Made by a program: the position numbers and the translations under genes
Source of the DNA: JBGSYJ01 sp041750915
GTDB taxonomy: Bacteria; Acidobacteriota; Thermoanaerobaculia; Gp7-AA8
DNA: 19,428 bases
Direction of reading: 5' to 3'
NCBI GenBank assembly: GCA_041750915.1
Contig: JBGSYJ010000380.1
Location: 1-19,428, forward strand
Shown: one piece after another, positions 1 through 9,540 of the stretch
Layout: each line of letters starts with the position of its first letter
Numbering within the stretch: the first letter of the stretch is position 1
The notes under the pieces: model-generated
Databases searched by the model: none
The model's input: the letters and a program-made list of their open reading frames with translations, nothing else
What the model was told of the DNA's origin: nothing

Positions 1-79
1 GTCGAGCGAGGGATCTGGGAGGGGGCCTTATAAGACGGGAGCCGCCGCCCAGATCCCTCGCTCGACGCTCGGGATGACA
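1..79. repeat. Dispersed palindromic repeat, family A, copy 1 (left arm cut by window edge)
   Basis: Bases 48-79 are an exact copy of the right arm of the repeat at 9541-9663. Bases 1-19 are the reverse complement of the inner part of that arm, so the rest of the left arm lies outside the window. The centre between the arms (20-47) is 28 bases and unlike the 59-base centre of the other copy, apart from a similar edge next to each arm. The element lies just upstream of the alpha-2-macroglobulin gene. It has no coding content, and I call it a palindromic intergenic repeat. Confidence 0.85.
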
Positions 80-195
80 CGATGCTTCGCTTTCTTCACA
101 GCCTCGCAATGACATCCCTCTTCACGGGGCGACTTCCGGTAAACTGCGGCACACGTCTGCACCTCCGCAAAAAAACATCTGTCTCGGGAGCTATC

Positions 196-3100
196 ATGAA
201 CTCGCACGTCCGACTGGCGTCGCTCTCACTGTTCTGTATCTTCGCTCTCGGGGCCGACGCGGCAACCACCCTTCGCGTTCTCAAAGCGGGTCCTGCCGGC
301 GAGATTGCAAGCCTGGCCGAGGCGAATGAGATCCGGGTCGTCTTTTCCGAGCCGATGATTGCACTCGGTCGCATACCGGACAAACTCGATGTCCCCTTTT
401 TCCGGATCACACCTGCGATCCCCGGAACATTCCGCTGGTCTGGAACCACCACTCTGATATTCACTCCGGACCCGAAGAAGCCACTGCCACACGCAACACG
501 CTATGAAGTCGTCATCGACGCGAGCGCCGCTTCGCTCAGCGGCAACACGCTGCCGCGCTCCCATGTTTTCTCTTTCACGACTCCTACGGTCCGCCTGCTG
601 TCGACGACCTGGTACCGGAAATCGGGACGGTTCGATGATCCCGTCGTGATCGGTCTGCGATTCAATCAATCGATCGACGCCTCGGCCGTCTCTGCTCACC
701 TCAAGCTCGCGAACAGCCCTCACAGCTGGACGCGTCCGACACTCTCTGCTTCGACGCGTGCAGTTCTGCAGAAAGCCGACCCCGCTGCCATCACACAGTT
801 CGATGCGAAGGTTTCCCGCATCGAAGGAGTCGTGAAGTCGAGCGCACCCGTTTTCGCCTTCGTTCCCGACTCGTGGGACAAAGAGCGCTTCCCGCCGGGA
901 AGAGATCTTCTCGTACTCGAGACACGCCCGGGAGTTTCAACTGACAGCTGGATTCGCGTGGTGATCGATCCATCGGTGCCGTCGACTGAGGGAAGCGCGG
1001 TACCCGGGAAGCTTCAGGAATTCGTCATCCGGCTCGAGCCGACGTTGTTCGTCGACGGATTCAACTGCGCAAGGGAGTGCGATCCGGAACGCTACAATCC
1101 GCTGGTTTTCCGTTCCGCAATCGACATCGGCAGTGCGCGAACCGAGATCACGGCAAGCGACGTTTCGAAAAGCGCCGCTGGCCAGCCACTCACGCGCGTG
1201 AATCGCGACGAGGGTGCCGCCAGCCGCTTCGACTCTCAGCCGCGGATCACTCTCGAAGACCTCGGATATCCGATCGTGCCGGCGAGCACCATTCGCGTCG
1301 ACGTAGACCCGTCACTCACCGCATCCGACGGCCAGACACTTGGCTACCGCTGGATCGGTGACGTCGAGCACTGGCATCGCAGCGCCTTCACGAGTTTCGG
1401 TGATGGCCACGGCGTCTGGGAAGCCTCCGGCGGAGCGCAGCTCCCCTTCTACGCGCGCAACATGAGAGACGTCAGCCAGTGGGTGAAGCCACTCGCCGAA
1501 GACGAGCTCGTTCCGACGATCCTGAGGCTTCAGGAGAAGGGATTCCAGGAGGCGCCTGCGGGAACTCCGCAGATCAGAAAGCTCGCTCCGGTTCCCGATA
1601 AGATCCAGTCCTACGGCATCGACATATCAAATGCGCTTCCGGCACGGGGATTCGGCCTGCTGCATGCGGCGGTGAGAGATGGACAGCGCATTCCTCGGAG
1701 CCATCCTGCATGGGACGCGCGCGAGCCGCGTTCATCGCTCATACAGGTCACCAACCTCGGGATCAGCGTCAAAGACAGTCCCGAGAACGTGCTTGTGCTC
1801 GTGACAACTCTCGACGAAGGAACGCCCGTTGCGGGAGCGACCGTGACGATCCGCGCAAAGGACAATCGCATCGCATGGCGCGGAACCACGGACAGCGACG
1901 GAATCGCGATCGGACCAAAAAACGAGCTGAGACTCCAGCTTCCGGAACGGATGGAGGGCGAGGAGGAGATCGCGACTCCCGATCCTGATGAACCGGAGTA
2001 CGACCCCTGGTACCAGTCGTGGGGATTCCTCTTCGTCGTCACTGCTGAAAAGGACGGTGACTTCGCTTATGTGGGAAGCGACTGGACCGAGGGTATCGAG
2101 CCCTGGTATTTCGGGCTTCAGTACGACGTAACCGAAGCAAAGGACCTCCTGCGGGGAGAGTTGTTCACGGACCGCGGCGTATACAGGCTCGGCGAGGAAG
2201 TTCACCTCAAGGCAATCCTCCGCAGCGATACACCGGGAGGCATGCAGCTTCTCCCGTCCGGTACGGTCGTGACGCTCACGCTGCAGGACAGCCAGAGCAA
2301 AAGGATCCAGCGCCGGACACTTACGCTGAATGAGTGGAGCAGCGCGGAGTGGACCTTCCGACTTCCTGCCGACGGCGCACTCGGCAACTGGACCGTATCG
2401 GCTCGCGTGGCCGGACAGAGAAACACCCTGTTCGGAAACTTTCTCGTCTCAGCGTACAGACGCCCCGATTTCCGTGTCGACGTGACCCTCACCGGAAGGT
2501 CCGGAATTGCCGGCGACGATCTCGATGGCTCGATTACGGGACGTTATCTGTTCGGTGGCCTCATGGCCGGAATGCCGTTGCGATGGACGCTTTACAGAAC
2601 GCCCGTGTACTCCGCGCCAGCTGAAGTGACGGAGAAGTTTCCCGGTCAGCGCTTCGTCTTCGTCGGGTACGACTGGACGGGCGATCAGCCAATGGAAAGG
2701 GAGACGGTTGCGAGCAACGAAGCCACGCTGGACGCCCGCGGAGCTCACACCCGCGCGCTTCCCACAAATCTCGATGCAGGATCTCCGCATCAGTACACAT
2801 TCGAAGGCGAAGTCACCGATGTCTCCCGCCAGCGAATTGCGAATCGCGCTTCGACTCTCGTCCATCCCGCCCCGTGGTACATCGGGCTCTCCTCGCCTTC
2901 TTACTTCACCGATGTCGCGAAGGGAATCGAAATGTCCGTCGTGGCGGTCACGCCCGAGGGTCTCGTCACGCCTGGCGTCCCGGTGACCGTGACGCTCCAG
3001 CAGATTCAGTGGAACAGTGTGCGGCGGGCCGAAGGAAATGGCTTTTATACGTGGGAGACAGAGCGCAAAGAAGTCCCGTCCGGGTCATGGAACGTGACGA

Positions 3101-6030
3101 CTGAGACATCGCCTGTGAACCTTCAGATTCCGGTTCCCCGCGGCGGCTTCTATGTGTTGCGAGCGCGTGCGGAAGACGGCAAAGGCCGCTCCACTTCGAC
3201 AGTGACATCCTTCTACGCACTCGGAGCCGGCTATACGGCATGGCAGCGATACGATCACAACCGTATTGATTTCGTTCCGGAGAAGAAGACGTACAAGCCG
3301 GGCGAGACGGCGCGCATCATGATCCAGTCGCCGTGGGAGACTGCGACTGCCCTGCTGACGACCGAGCGTGAAGGCGTACGTTCACACAGGCGATTCGAGC
3401 TCACCTCGACACAACAGACGGTCAGCGTCCCGATCACCGAGGAACACATCCCGAACTTCTACGTCTCGATTCTGCTGATCAAGGGCCGCACGAAGGCTGG
3501 AGGCGACGACGACGGCAGCGATCCCGGCAAGCCCGCGTTCCGAATCGGCTATACCGAGCTCCGCGTCGAAGATTCCTCGAAGCGACTCGACGTTACGGTC
3601 ACGGCGAACAAGGAAGAGTACAGACCGGCAACGGATGCCGTGGTGAATGTCGCGGTGAGAGACCACACGGGCGCGGGAGCGCGTTCCGAGGTGACGCTGT
3701 GGGCAGTCGATTACGGAGTGCTCTCACTGACTGCTTATCAGACCCCCGACATCCTTGACTCGATCTATGTGCCGAAAGCGCTTCAGGTGATGAATCAGGA
3801 CTCGAGGCAGCGAATCATCAGCCGGCGTGTGCTGACACCGAAGGGCGCTTCCGAAGGAGGTGGCGGCGGCGATCCGGGAGATGCAGTGCGCCGCGATTTC
3901 CGTGTGCTGGCCTTCTGGATCGGGTCGGTCGTGACCGACGCGAATGGCAATGCGTCGACGACGATCAAACTACCCGAGTCGCTGACAACATACAGAATCA
4001 TGGCGGTCGCGGGCGACAAGGTGTCGCGGTTCGGCCAGGCCGAAAGCGAGATCCGCATCAACAAGCCGGTGCTTCTGCGGCCGACATTCCCTCGCTTCCT
4101 CGCAATGGGCGATCAGGCGGTGTTCGGGGCCGTCGTGAACAGCCAGCTCAAGCGGAGAGGCCGAGCCGTCGTTACGATTCGCAGCCTCGATCCAGCTGTA
4201 CTCGACTTCAGCGGCGAGACGAGCCAACGCGTCCAGATTCCGGCGGGCGGCTCGTCCGAGGTCCGTTTCAATGCAACGACCAGATCCGTCGGGGAAGCTC
4301 GGGTTCAGATGACCGTCAGGCTTCTCGGAGAGTCGGATGCCTTCGAGGATGTGATTCCCGTTCGCATACTCGTCAGTCCCGAGACGGTTGCGGCATACGG
4401 CGAGACCGCCGGTGAAGCGCGGGAAGCTCTCGACATTCCATCGGACGTTGTTCCGTCCTTCGGAGGGCTGCGTATCGAGATGGCGTCCACTGCGATGGTG
4501 GGCCTCGGTGAAGGGGCGCGTTATCTTCTCGACTACCCGTACGGATGCGCAGAACAGCGGGCCTCGCGAGGATTGGCGCTGATGCTCGCGGCGGACCTTG
4601 GCGAAGCGTTCAACCTGCCCGGGATCGTTCCCGGCAAGGCGAAGGAAGTCGCGGCGCTGAATCTCAAAGAGCTCGAGAAGTTCCAGTGCCCGAGCGGCGG
4701 ATTCGCATTCTGGCCGGGCAACTGCTTCACCGTCTCACCCTATCTGACGAGCTACGTGCTGCACGTGCTCCAGCGAGGTCAGGCGCTCGGATACGACGTC
4801 ACCGCTGATGTCATGGAGCGGGCGTACGTCTACCTCGAGCAGCAGCTCGCAGCGACGCCGCCCGTCAACGAAAGCTGGTGGCCTTCGTACACGGCCTGGC
4901 AGGCGTTCTCCGTGAAAGTGCTCACGGAAGGCGGCCGCAATCAGGACAGCAACATCAACCGGCTGTATGGCTACCTCGACCGGATGCCGGTGTTCGCAAT
5001 CTCGTTCCTCTACGACGCGCTCACGGCCAAGGGTGAGAAAGGTGCGCGGATCACTGAAGTCGAACGCCGCATCAACAACGCGATCCTGGCCGAAGGTGGT
5101 GCATCGCACGTCGAGGAACTGAATGATCCCTACCTGCTGCTCTTCTGGAATTCCAATGTACGGTCGACCGCGATCGTCCTCGGAAGTCTCGTCCGGAACT
5201 CGAACGACACGACACTGATCCGCGGGCTCGTACGCTGGTTGATGAATGCTCGAGAGCGCGGACGTTGGGGCAACACGCAGGAGAATGCGTGGGCAATGGG
5301 CTCTCTCGTCGACTACTACAGAAAGTACGAAAGCGAAGTGCCGGACTTCACAGCATCGGCCCTGCTCGGTGAACAGACTCTGGCAACTTCTACATTCAAG
5401 GGACGCTCGACCGATGCCGAGACCGAGAACGTGCCGATGACCCGCATTCTCGCCGCTGCCCCGGCGGGAACCCGTGTAGACCTCACGATGCGGAAGGAAG
5501 GAACCGGAACTCTCTTTTACATTGCGAGCTTCCGTTACGCGGTAGACCGTCTTTTCCAGAGTGGACTCGACAACGGTTTCCAGGTCGAACGAATGTATTC
5601 GCCGCACAAGACCTCCGAGCCGGCCACATCGTTTGCGGCCGGCGATCTGGTCACGATCACGCTGAGGATCCGGAACACGAAGGAGCGCCGATGGGTTGCG
5701 GTCACCGATCCACTGCCGGCAGGCTTCGAGGCGGTGGAGTCACTCTTTGCTACGACCGCGACGGATCTGGCTGAAGAACAGCAGCAGGCCGAGCAGGGCG
5801 CGGACTGGACCTCGTGGTTCCGCAGCGGTGGATTCGACAGGGTGGAACGCCACGATGACCGCGTGAATCTCTTCGCAACACGCCTGTCCGAAGGCGTGCA
5901 CGAATTCTCATACGTTGCGCGCGCGACGACATCAGGAACGTTCCGCACGGCTCCCGCGCACGCGGAAGAGATGTACCAGCCGGAGATCTTTGGACGGACC
6001 GCCACGAACGTGATCGAGGTGAAGAAGTGA
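196..6030 (+). CDS. yfhM: Exported alpha-2-macroglobulin family protein (bacterial A2M, YfhM-like)
   Basis: This is a very large exported protein of 1944 residues. The family acts as a periplasmic protease trap: a cut bait region exposes a thioester that bonds to the attacking protease. I chose ATG 196 because GGGAG lies 5 bases upstream and a signal peptide follows (hydrophobic core, likely cleavage after ALGADA, residue 22); the frame is open back to 82 but that extension is not signal-like. Beta-rich MG-type domains fill the first two thirds. A glycine-rich linker (near 3857) precedes the A2M core with the LPESLTTYR motif. The thioester motif CAEQ is intact at bases 4546-4557 (residues 1451-1454), within an alpha-helical thioester domain. 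E. coli YfhM is a lipoprotein; here no lipobox cysteine follows the signal, so it may be soluble in the periplasm. pbpC follows, as in many bacteria. Confidence 0.93.
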   Translation: MNSHVRLASLSLFCIFALGADAATTLRVLKAGPAGEIASLAEANEIRVVFSEPMIALGRIPDKLDVPFFRITPAIPGTFRWSGTTTLIFTPDPKKPLPHATRYEVVIDASAASLSGNTLPRSHVFSFTTPTVRLLSTTWYRKSGRFDDPVVIGLRFNQSIDASAVSAHLKLANSPHSWTRPTLSASTRAVLQKADPAAITQFDAKVSRIEGVVKSSAPVFAFVPDSWDKERFPPGRDLLVLETRPGVSTDSWIRVVIDPSVPSTEGSAVPGKLQEFVIRLEPTLFVDGFNCARECDPERYNPLVFRSAIDIGSARTEITASDVSKSAAGQPLTRVNRDEGAASRFDSQPRITLEDLGYPIVPASTIRVDVDPSLTASDGQTLGYRWIGDVEHWHRSAFTSFGDGHGVWEASGGAQLPFYARNMRDVSQWVKPLAEDELVPTILRLQEKGFQEAPAGTPQIRKLAPVPDKIQSYGIDISNALPARGFGLLHAAVRDGQRIPRSHPAWDAREPRSSLIQVTNLGISVKDSPENVLVLVTTLDEGTPVAGATVTIRAKDNRIAWRGTTDSDGIAIGPKNELRLQLPERMEGEEEIATPDPDEPEYDPWYQSWGFLFVVTAEKDGDFAYVGSDWTEGIEPWYFGLQYDVTEAKDLLRGELFTDRGVYRLGEEVHLKAILRSDTPGGMQLLPSGTVVTLTLQDSQSKRIQRRTLTLNEWSSAEWTFRLPADGALGNWTVSARVAGQRNTLFGNFLVSAYRRPDFRVDVTLTGRSGIAGDDLDGSITGRYLFGGLMAGMPLRWTLYRTPVYSAPAEVTEKFPGQRFVFVGYDWTGDQPMERETVASNEATLDARGAHTRALPTNLDAGSPHQYTFEGEVTDVSRQRIANRASTLVHPAPWYIGLSSPSYFTDVAKGIEMSVVAVTPEGLVTPGVPVTVTLQQIQWNSVRRAEGNGFYTWETERKEVPSGSWNVTTETSPVNLQIPVPRGGFYVLRARAEDGKGRSTSTVTSFYALGAGYTAWQRYDHNRIDFVPEKKTYKPGETARIMIQSPWETATALLTTEREGVRSHRRFELTSTQQTVSVPITEEHIPNFYVSILLIKGRTKAGGDDDGSDPGKPAFRIGYTELRVEDSSKRLDVTVTANKEEYRPATDAVVNVAVRDHTGAGARSEVTLWAVDYGVLSLTAYQTPDILDSIYVPKALQVMNQDSRQRIISRRVLTPKGASEGGGGGDPGDAVRRDFRVLAFWIGSVVTDANGNASTTIKLPESLTTYRIMAVAGDKVSRFGQAESEIRINKPVLLRPTFPRFLAMGDQAVFGAVVNSQLKRRGRAVVTIRSLDPAVLDFSGETSQRVQIPAGGSSEVRFNATTRSVGEARVQMTVRLLGESDAFEDVIPVRILVSPETVAAYGETAGEAREALDIPSDVVPSFGGLRIEMASTAMVGLGEGARYLLDYPYGCAEQRASRGLALMLAADLGEAFNLPGIVPGKAKEVAALNLKELEKFQCPSGGFAFWPGNCFTVSPYLTSYVLHVLQRGQALGYDVTADVMERAYVYLEQQLAATPPVNESWWPSYTAWQAFSVKVLTEGGRNQDSNINRLYGYLDRMPVFAISFLYDALTAKGEKGARITEVERRINNAILAEGGASHVEELNDPYLLLFWNSNVRSTAIVLGSLVRNSNDTTLIRGLVRWLMNARERGRWGNTQENAWAMGSLVDYYRKYESEVPDFTASALLGEQTLATSTFKGRSTDAETENVPMTRILAAAPAGTRVDLTMRKEGTGTLFYIASFRYAVDRLFQSGLDNGFQVERMYSPHKTSEPATSFAAGDLVTITLRIRNTKERRWVAVTDPLPAGFEAVESLFATTATDLAEEQQQAEQGADWTSWFRSGGFDRVERHDDRVNLFATRLSEGVHEFSYVARATTSGTFRTAPAHAEEMYQPEIFGRTATNVIEVKK

Positions 6031-6343
6031 AGAAGATCGTCGGCATCCCTCTCCCCGCCCGGCTTGCGTCTAGTGCCGGGCCTGACGTTCGGGGAGAGGG
6101 TGGCGCGCGAGGCTGCAGAAACGCTTCACTTCACCGAGCTTCGAGCGCGCCGGGTGAGGGGCCGCCATCTGCCCATCGCGCGATCTCAACCTTCTCACCC
6201 CTCACCCGGCGCGCTGACGGCATCGCGACCCTACACCTTCCCGCGAGAGTGCGCGCCACCCTCTCCCCGAATACTGACTCCTGTGCTCGAACCCAGCTCC
6301 GGGCGGGGAGAGGGTAGCCGCGTCACATCGATCGAAGAACGCA
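6031..6343. other. Gene-free spacer between the A2M gene and pbpC
   Basis: The 313 bases between the two genes carry no credible gene. Nearly all of the spacer is the nested inverted repeat at 6047-6314. Short open frames across it follow from the repeat's GC-rich composition and have no recognisable start signal. If the two genes are cotranscribed, the mRNA here would fold into a long interrupted hairpin. Confidence 0.7.
6047..6314. repeat. Triple-nested inverted repeat, family D, copy 1
   Basis: Three concentric inverted repeats share one centre. The outer arms, 6047-6062 and 6299-6314, are perfect over 16 bp (CCCTCTCCCCGCCCGG and complement). The middle arms, 6088-6108 and 6251-6271, are perfect over 21 bp. 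The inner arms, 6144-6161 and 6198-6215, are perfect over 18 bp. All three contain a variant of GGGAGAGGG or GGGTGAGGGG, so the element looks built from repeated insertion or copying of one palindromic unit. Its right end (about 6260-6314) resembles 14490-14543 in the copper cluster. Confidence 0.9.
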
Positions 6344-8662
6344 ATGAATCGACGCTTCCTGCTCGCCTTCCCCCTCGTCATCATCGTTCTCGCGATCTGG
6401 ATCCGCGTCGGCCCCCTTCCGGAGGGACTTCTCGACCCGGCGGGTCGCCATTCGACGATCATCACTGATCGCAACGGCATCGTTCTCTACGAATCGCTGT
6501 CGATCGACGAAACGCGGAGCACGTGGATCGAAGCGGACGCCTTACCGCCGAACGTGGTCGCCGCAACTCTGTCCGCGGAAGACCGGAGATTCTTTCAGCA
6601 TCCCGGGATCGACCCGATAGCAGTCGCTCGGGCCACATTTGCGAATCTCCGCGCGCGCCGTTTTGCGCAGGGGGGCTCGACGATCACGCAGCAGGTCGTC
6701 AAGCAGCTCTCTCCACGTCCCAGAACTCTGGGGGGCAAGCTGCGGGAAGCGATCACCGCACTTCGGCTCGAGCACCGCCGGTCGAAACAGGAGATCCTGG
6801 CCCTCTATCTGAACCTCGCACCCTACGGAAATCAGCTCACAGGAATTGAACGCGCAAGCCGCGCCTATTTCGGCACGACGGCTTCGCAGCTCACGCATGC
6901 GCAGGCGGCGTATCTTGCGGCCCTTCCGCAGCGTCCGTCTGTTCTGAATCCCTTCCGCAACCGCAACGCCGGCATTTCGCGACAGAAGCGAATTCTCGAT
7001 CGCATGCACGCGGCTGGAATGATCGACACGGGGCAGCATCAACTCGCGCTCGCAGAGAAGCTGAACTTCAACACTACACCGGCCGAGCAGGTCGCCCCGC
7101 ACTTCGTTCAGATGTTGCTCTCGCGCTATGGCGACTCGAAACCGACCCGCATCGAGACGACTCTCGATTCCGGACTCCAGCGTGATGTTCAGGGAATCAT
7201 CGAAGCGCACCGCCGCAGTCTAAAACGTCACGGCGCCGGGAACGTGGCCGTGGCTGTGCTTCACAACGAGTCCGGCGAATGGCTCGCATGGGAAGGATCG
7301 GGCAATTACTTCGACGTGCGGACGAGCGGCGCGATCGATGGCGTGACGTCTCCGCGACAACCCGGCTCTGCGCTCAAACCGTTCACCTACGCCCTGGCTT
7401 TCGAGAACGGGTACTCCCCTGCCTCTGCCCTCCCCGACATCCCTGCACATTTTCCAACCGCGGAACAGGGAGTCCTCTACAGTCCCAGAAACTATGACGA
7501 TGTTTTCCGGGGACCGATGAGGGCGCGGCAGGCGCTTGCCGGTTCCGAGAACGTTCCGGCAGTGTGGCTGCTATCGCAGATGCAACCGGCGGATCTGCTC
7601 CGCATGTTGCGCCGGCTCCGGTTCACGACACTCGAGAAGAATGCCGATTATTACGGGCTCGGTTTGACGCTGGGAGATGCTGAGGTGCGGCTCGATGAAC
7701 TGATTCTGGCGTATGCAGCGTTCGCCAGAGGAGGTGCATGGAAGGAAGGCGCCAACGTTCGAAACGTCGCGCTCCCTGGAGGAAAGAAGATCACATCGAC
7801 AGTCAGGGAAAGCGAGCAGGTGGTTTCTCCGCAGACTGCGTACTGGATCGCAGACATCCTTGCGGACTCTCGCGCGCGAGAGTTCATCTTCGGCAGCTCC
7901 AGCAGCCTGGAGTTTCCCTTCCCCGTCGCGGTGAAAACAGGAACGTCGCAGGCGTATCGCGACAACTGGACTGTCGGCTTTACGAAGGAGGTCACCGTCG
8001 GTGTCTGGGTGGGAAACTTCGACCGCAGGCCTCTCGAGAGCTCCTCAGGTGTCACCGGAGCCGCGCCGATATTCAACGCGGTGATGATGGCAGCGCAGAA
8101 GCGCGCAGGAAAAGACGTGGAGCTCGCTTCGTACGAATCGCTTCTCGATCCTCCTCCGGGACTCGAACAGCAGTCGGTGTGCGCACTCTCCGGTCTGCGA
8201 CCGAGCACCTCATGTCCTGCGATCGAGATGGAGTGGGTTGCGATCGGCGCATCGAGGGACGACTGCACATGGCATCGCGGCGACGGCAGGGACTCGATCG
8301 TCGTCTGGCCACCCGAATACCGCGACTGGGCCGGTTCACGTGGGCTGATCTCGGAACGAGAGATCCTCGTTCATCAGGTTCGCGCGCTGGAAGGCGAGAC
8401 GTCACAGAGAGTCCGCATCACCAATCCACCCACCGGCTCGACCTACCTGATCGATCCGACGCTCCGACGAAATTTTCAGTCGCTCTCACTGCGCGCCATG
8501 CTCGACGGTGAGAAGGGTCCCGTCGTCTGGAGTGTCAATGGCAAATCGATCGGCAGGACCGCTCCCGGACGCGCTCTTTCGTGGCCGCTGACTGCCGGAA
8601 CCCACACGATCGTGGCGAGCGCGGGCAGCAGCACCGACCGCGCGACCATCGTCGTGAAATAG
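6344..8662 (+). CDS. pbpC: Penicillin-binding protein 1C (bifunctional transglycosylase/transpeptidase)
   Basis: The 772-residue class A PBP would polymerise and cross-link peptidoglycan on the outer face of the inner membrane. A short N-terminal membrane anchor (about residues 4-22) leads into a GT51 transglycosylase domain with the catalytic Glu in AEDRRFFQHPG (Glu79) and the GGSTITQQVVKQL motif (110-122). The transpeptidase domain has SALK (Ser342/Lys345), SEN (401-403) and KTGTS (531-535), all intact. The last ~90 residues look like the beta-rich BiPBP_C domain typical of PBP1C. Length and order match the family. ATG 6344 has only a weak upstream purine stretch. Its position after the A2M gene is the standard pairing: the trap may protect the cell where the wall is breached while PBP1C repairs it (a published idea, not proved here). 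Confidence 0.95.
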   Translation: MNRRFLLAFPLVIIVLAIWIRVGPLPEGLLDPAGRHSTIITDRNGIVLYESLSIDETRSTWIEADALPPNVVAATLSAEDRRFFQHPGIDPIAVARATFANLRARRFAQGGSTITQQVVKQLSPRPRTLGGKLREAITALRLEHRRSKQEILALYLNLAPYGNQLTGIERASRAYFGTTASQLTHAQAAYLAALPQRPSVLNPFRNRNAGISRQKRILDRMHAAGMIDTGQHQLALAEKLNFNTTPAEQVAPHFVQMLLSRYGDSKPTRIETTLDSGLQRDVQGIIEAHRRSLKRHGAGNVAVAVLHNESGEWLAWEGSGNYFDVRTSGAIDGVTSPRQPGSALKPFTYALAFENGYSPASALPDIPAHFPTAEQGVLYSPRNYDDVFRGPMRARQALAGSENVPAVWLLSQMQPADLLRMLRRLRFTTLEKNADYYGLGLTLGDAEVRLDELILAYAAFARGGAWKEGANVRNVALPGGKKITSTVRESEQVVSPQTAYWIADILADSRAREFIFGSSSSLEFPFPVAVKTGTSQAYRDNWTVGFTKEVTVGVWVGNFDRRPLESSSGVTGAAPIFNAVMMAAQKRAGKDVELASYESLLDPPPGLEQQSVCALSGLRPSTSCPAIEMEWVAIGASRDDCTWHRGDGRDSIVVWPPEYRDWAGSRGLISEREILVHQVRALEGETSQRVRITNPPTGSTYLIDPTLRRNFQSLSLRAMLDGEKGPVVWSVNGKSIGRTAPGRALSWPLTAGTHTIVASAGSSTDRATIVVK

Positions 8663-8670
8663 AGCGGGAC

Positions 8671-8699
8671 TTGACGGCGGCGGCGCCATTTTAAATAAT
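8671..8699 (+). promoter_or_regulatory. Predicted sigma-70 promoter of the GNAT gene
   Basis: TTGACG (8671-8676) and AATAAT (8694-8699) are separated by exactly 17 bases, each matching the sigma-70 consensus at five of six positions. The predicted start is near 8706, leaving a leader of about 60 bases before ATG 8766. The stretch is AT-rich in a GC-rich setting and starts nine bases after the pbpC stop, so the acetyltransferase gene is probably transcribed independently. Confidence 0.6.
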
Positions 8700-8728
8700 C
8701 AATCTCTTGATCGCGGTCTAGCGCCGCC
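8679..8728 (+). promoter_or_regulatory. Inverted repeats around the GNAT promoter (possible operator or pbpC terminator)
   Basis: GGCGGCGC (8679-8686) and GCGCCGCC (8721-8728) form perfect 8-bp arms that flank the -10 box. A smaller palindrome, ATCAA-TCTC-TTGAT (8697-8710), lies over the predicted transcription start. These could be operator half-sites or a weak terminator for pbpC. No run of T follows the outer stem, which argues against a standard intrinsic terminator. Confidence 0.35.
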
Positions 8729-8765
8729 AGTCGCTTTCGGTTCCATCATCCGCTGGAGAAGGCCT

Positions 8766-9449
8766 ATGCCCTTTCACGGTGAGCCCGAAGGTCGAGCCGG
8801 ATTGGCGAATGCCGAATTCCAGATCCGGCGGGCCGATGCAGAAGACTCCGCTTTTCTTGCCGAAGTGATCCAGATGGCGAGCCGCTCCCACTTGGCTCGG
8901 GGATTCTGGGATCTCGTCGTACCGGAGGAAGATCTACTCGACTTTCTCGAACTTCTGACGCTCATCGACGCAAAGTCCTACTGCAATTTCTCCAACTTCC
9001 TGATCGGCGAATCAGAAGGAAAGCCAGTCAGCGCGTTGTCTGCATATGATCCTGGTGACGCGGGGATGATGTCGCCCGGGCAGCTCATTGCGGCAGCGTG
9101 GGAAGAGTTCGGATGGCCGGACGATGAGCTCGCCGATGTCTACGAACGACTCGAGCCGTTTCGTTCAGGAATGCCGGAGCCGAGGCCCGGATTGTGGACG
9201 ATCGAGTGGGTCGCCACGGTTCAACCGATGCGCAGACAGGGAAACGTAACAGCGCTGATGGAGAACATCCTCGGCGAGGGTCGTTCAAAGGGATACTCCC
9301 GCGCACAGATCACCACGTTCATCGGGAACGATGCGGCGAGCCGTGGATACCAGAGAATAGGATTCCGACCGGCGGAAGAGAAACGGCACCCAGATTTCCA
9401 GAGAATCACCGGAGCTCCGGGTATGACTCGCTTCGAGCGGTCACTGTAA
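8766..9449 (+). CDS. GNAT family N-acetyltransferase
   Basis: This 227-residue, apparently soluble protein should transfer an acetyl group from acetyl-CoA to an amine on an unknown substrate. The C-terminal half shows the GNAT core: a beta-strand and motif A region, WVATVQPMRRQGNVTALMENIL (about residues 143-164, split here for description), in which the P..RRQGN segment would hold the CoA pyrophosphate, then a strand (AQITTFIGND) and a YQRIGF motif near the end, the usual 'Y.k.GF' signature. The N-terminal ~100 residues are helical and acidic and probably shape the substrate site. ATG 8766 is preceded by GGAGAAGG with a 3-base gap and a good promoter. The gene stands alone and nothing nearby indicates the substrate. 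Confidence 0.82.
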   Translation: MPFHGEPEGRAGLANAEFQIRRADAEDSAFLAEVIQMASRSHLARGFWDLVVPEEDLLDFLELLTLIDAKSYCNFSNFLIGESEGKPVSALSAYDPGDAGMMSPGQLIAAAWEEFGWPDDELADVYERLEPFRSGMPEPRPGLWTIEWVATVQPMRRQGNVTALMENILGEGRSKGYSRAQITTFIGNDAASRGYQRIGFRPAEEKRHPDFQRITGAPGMTRFERSL

Positions 9450-9540
9450 GGGCTCCCTGGTTCTCGTCAACTAAACCCGCCAGGCAAAGGATCTGAAGGA
9501 CTTGTCATCCTGAGCGAGAGACTCTGTCAAACTCCCGAGG

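Noticed and set aside
82..195. An N-terminal extension of the A2M protein from ATG 82
   Set aside because: The extension has no ribosome-binding site, begins within three bases of the palindromic repeat and would bury the signal peptide that starts at ATG 196.
4735..5607. A 290-codon open frame on the minus strand inside the A2M gene
   Set aside because: It is a shadow of the thioester domain coding frame, with no family resemblance and no ribosome-binding site.
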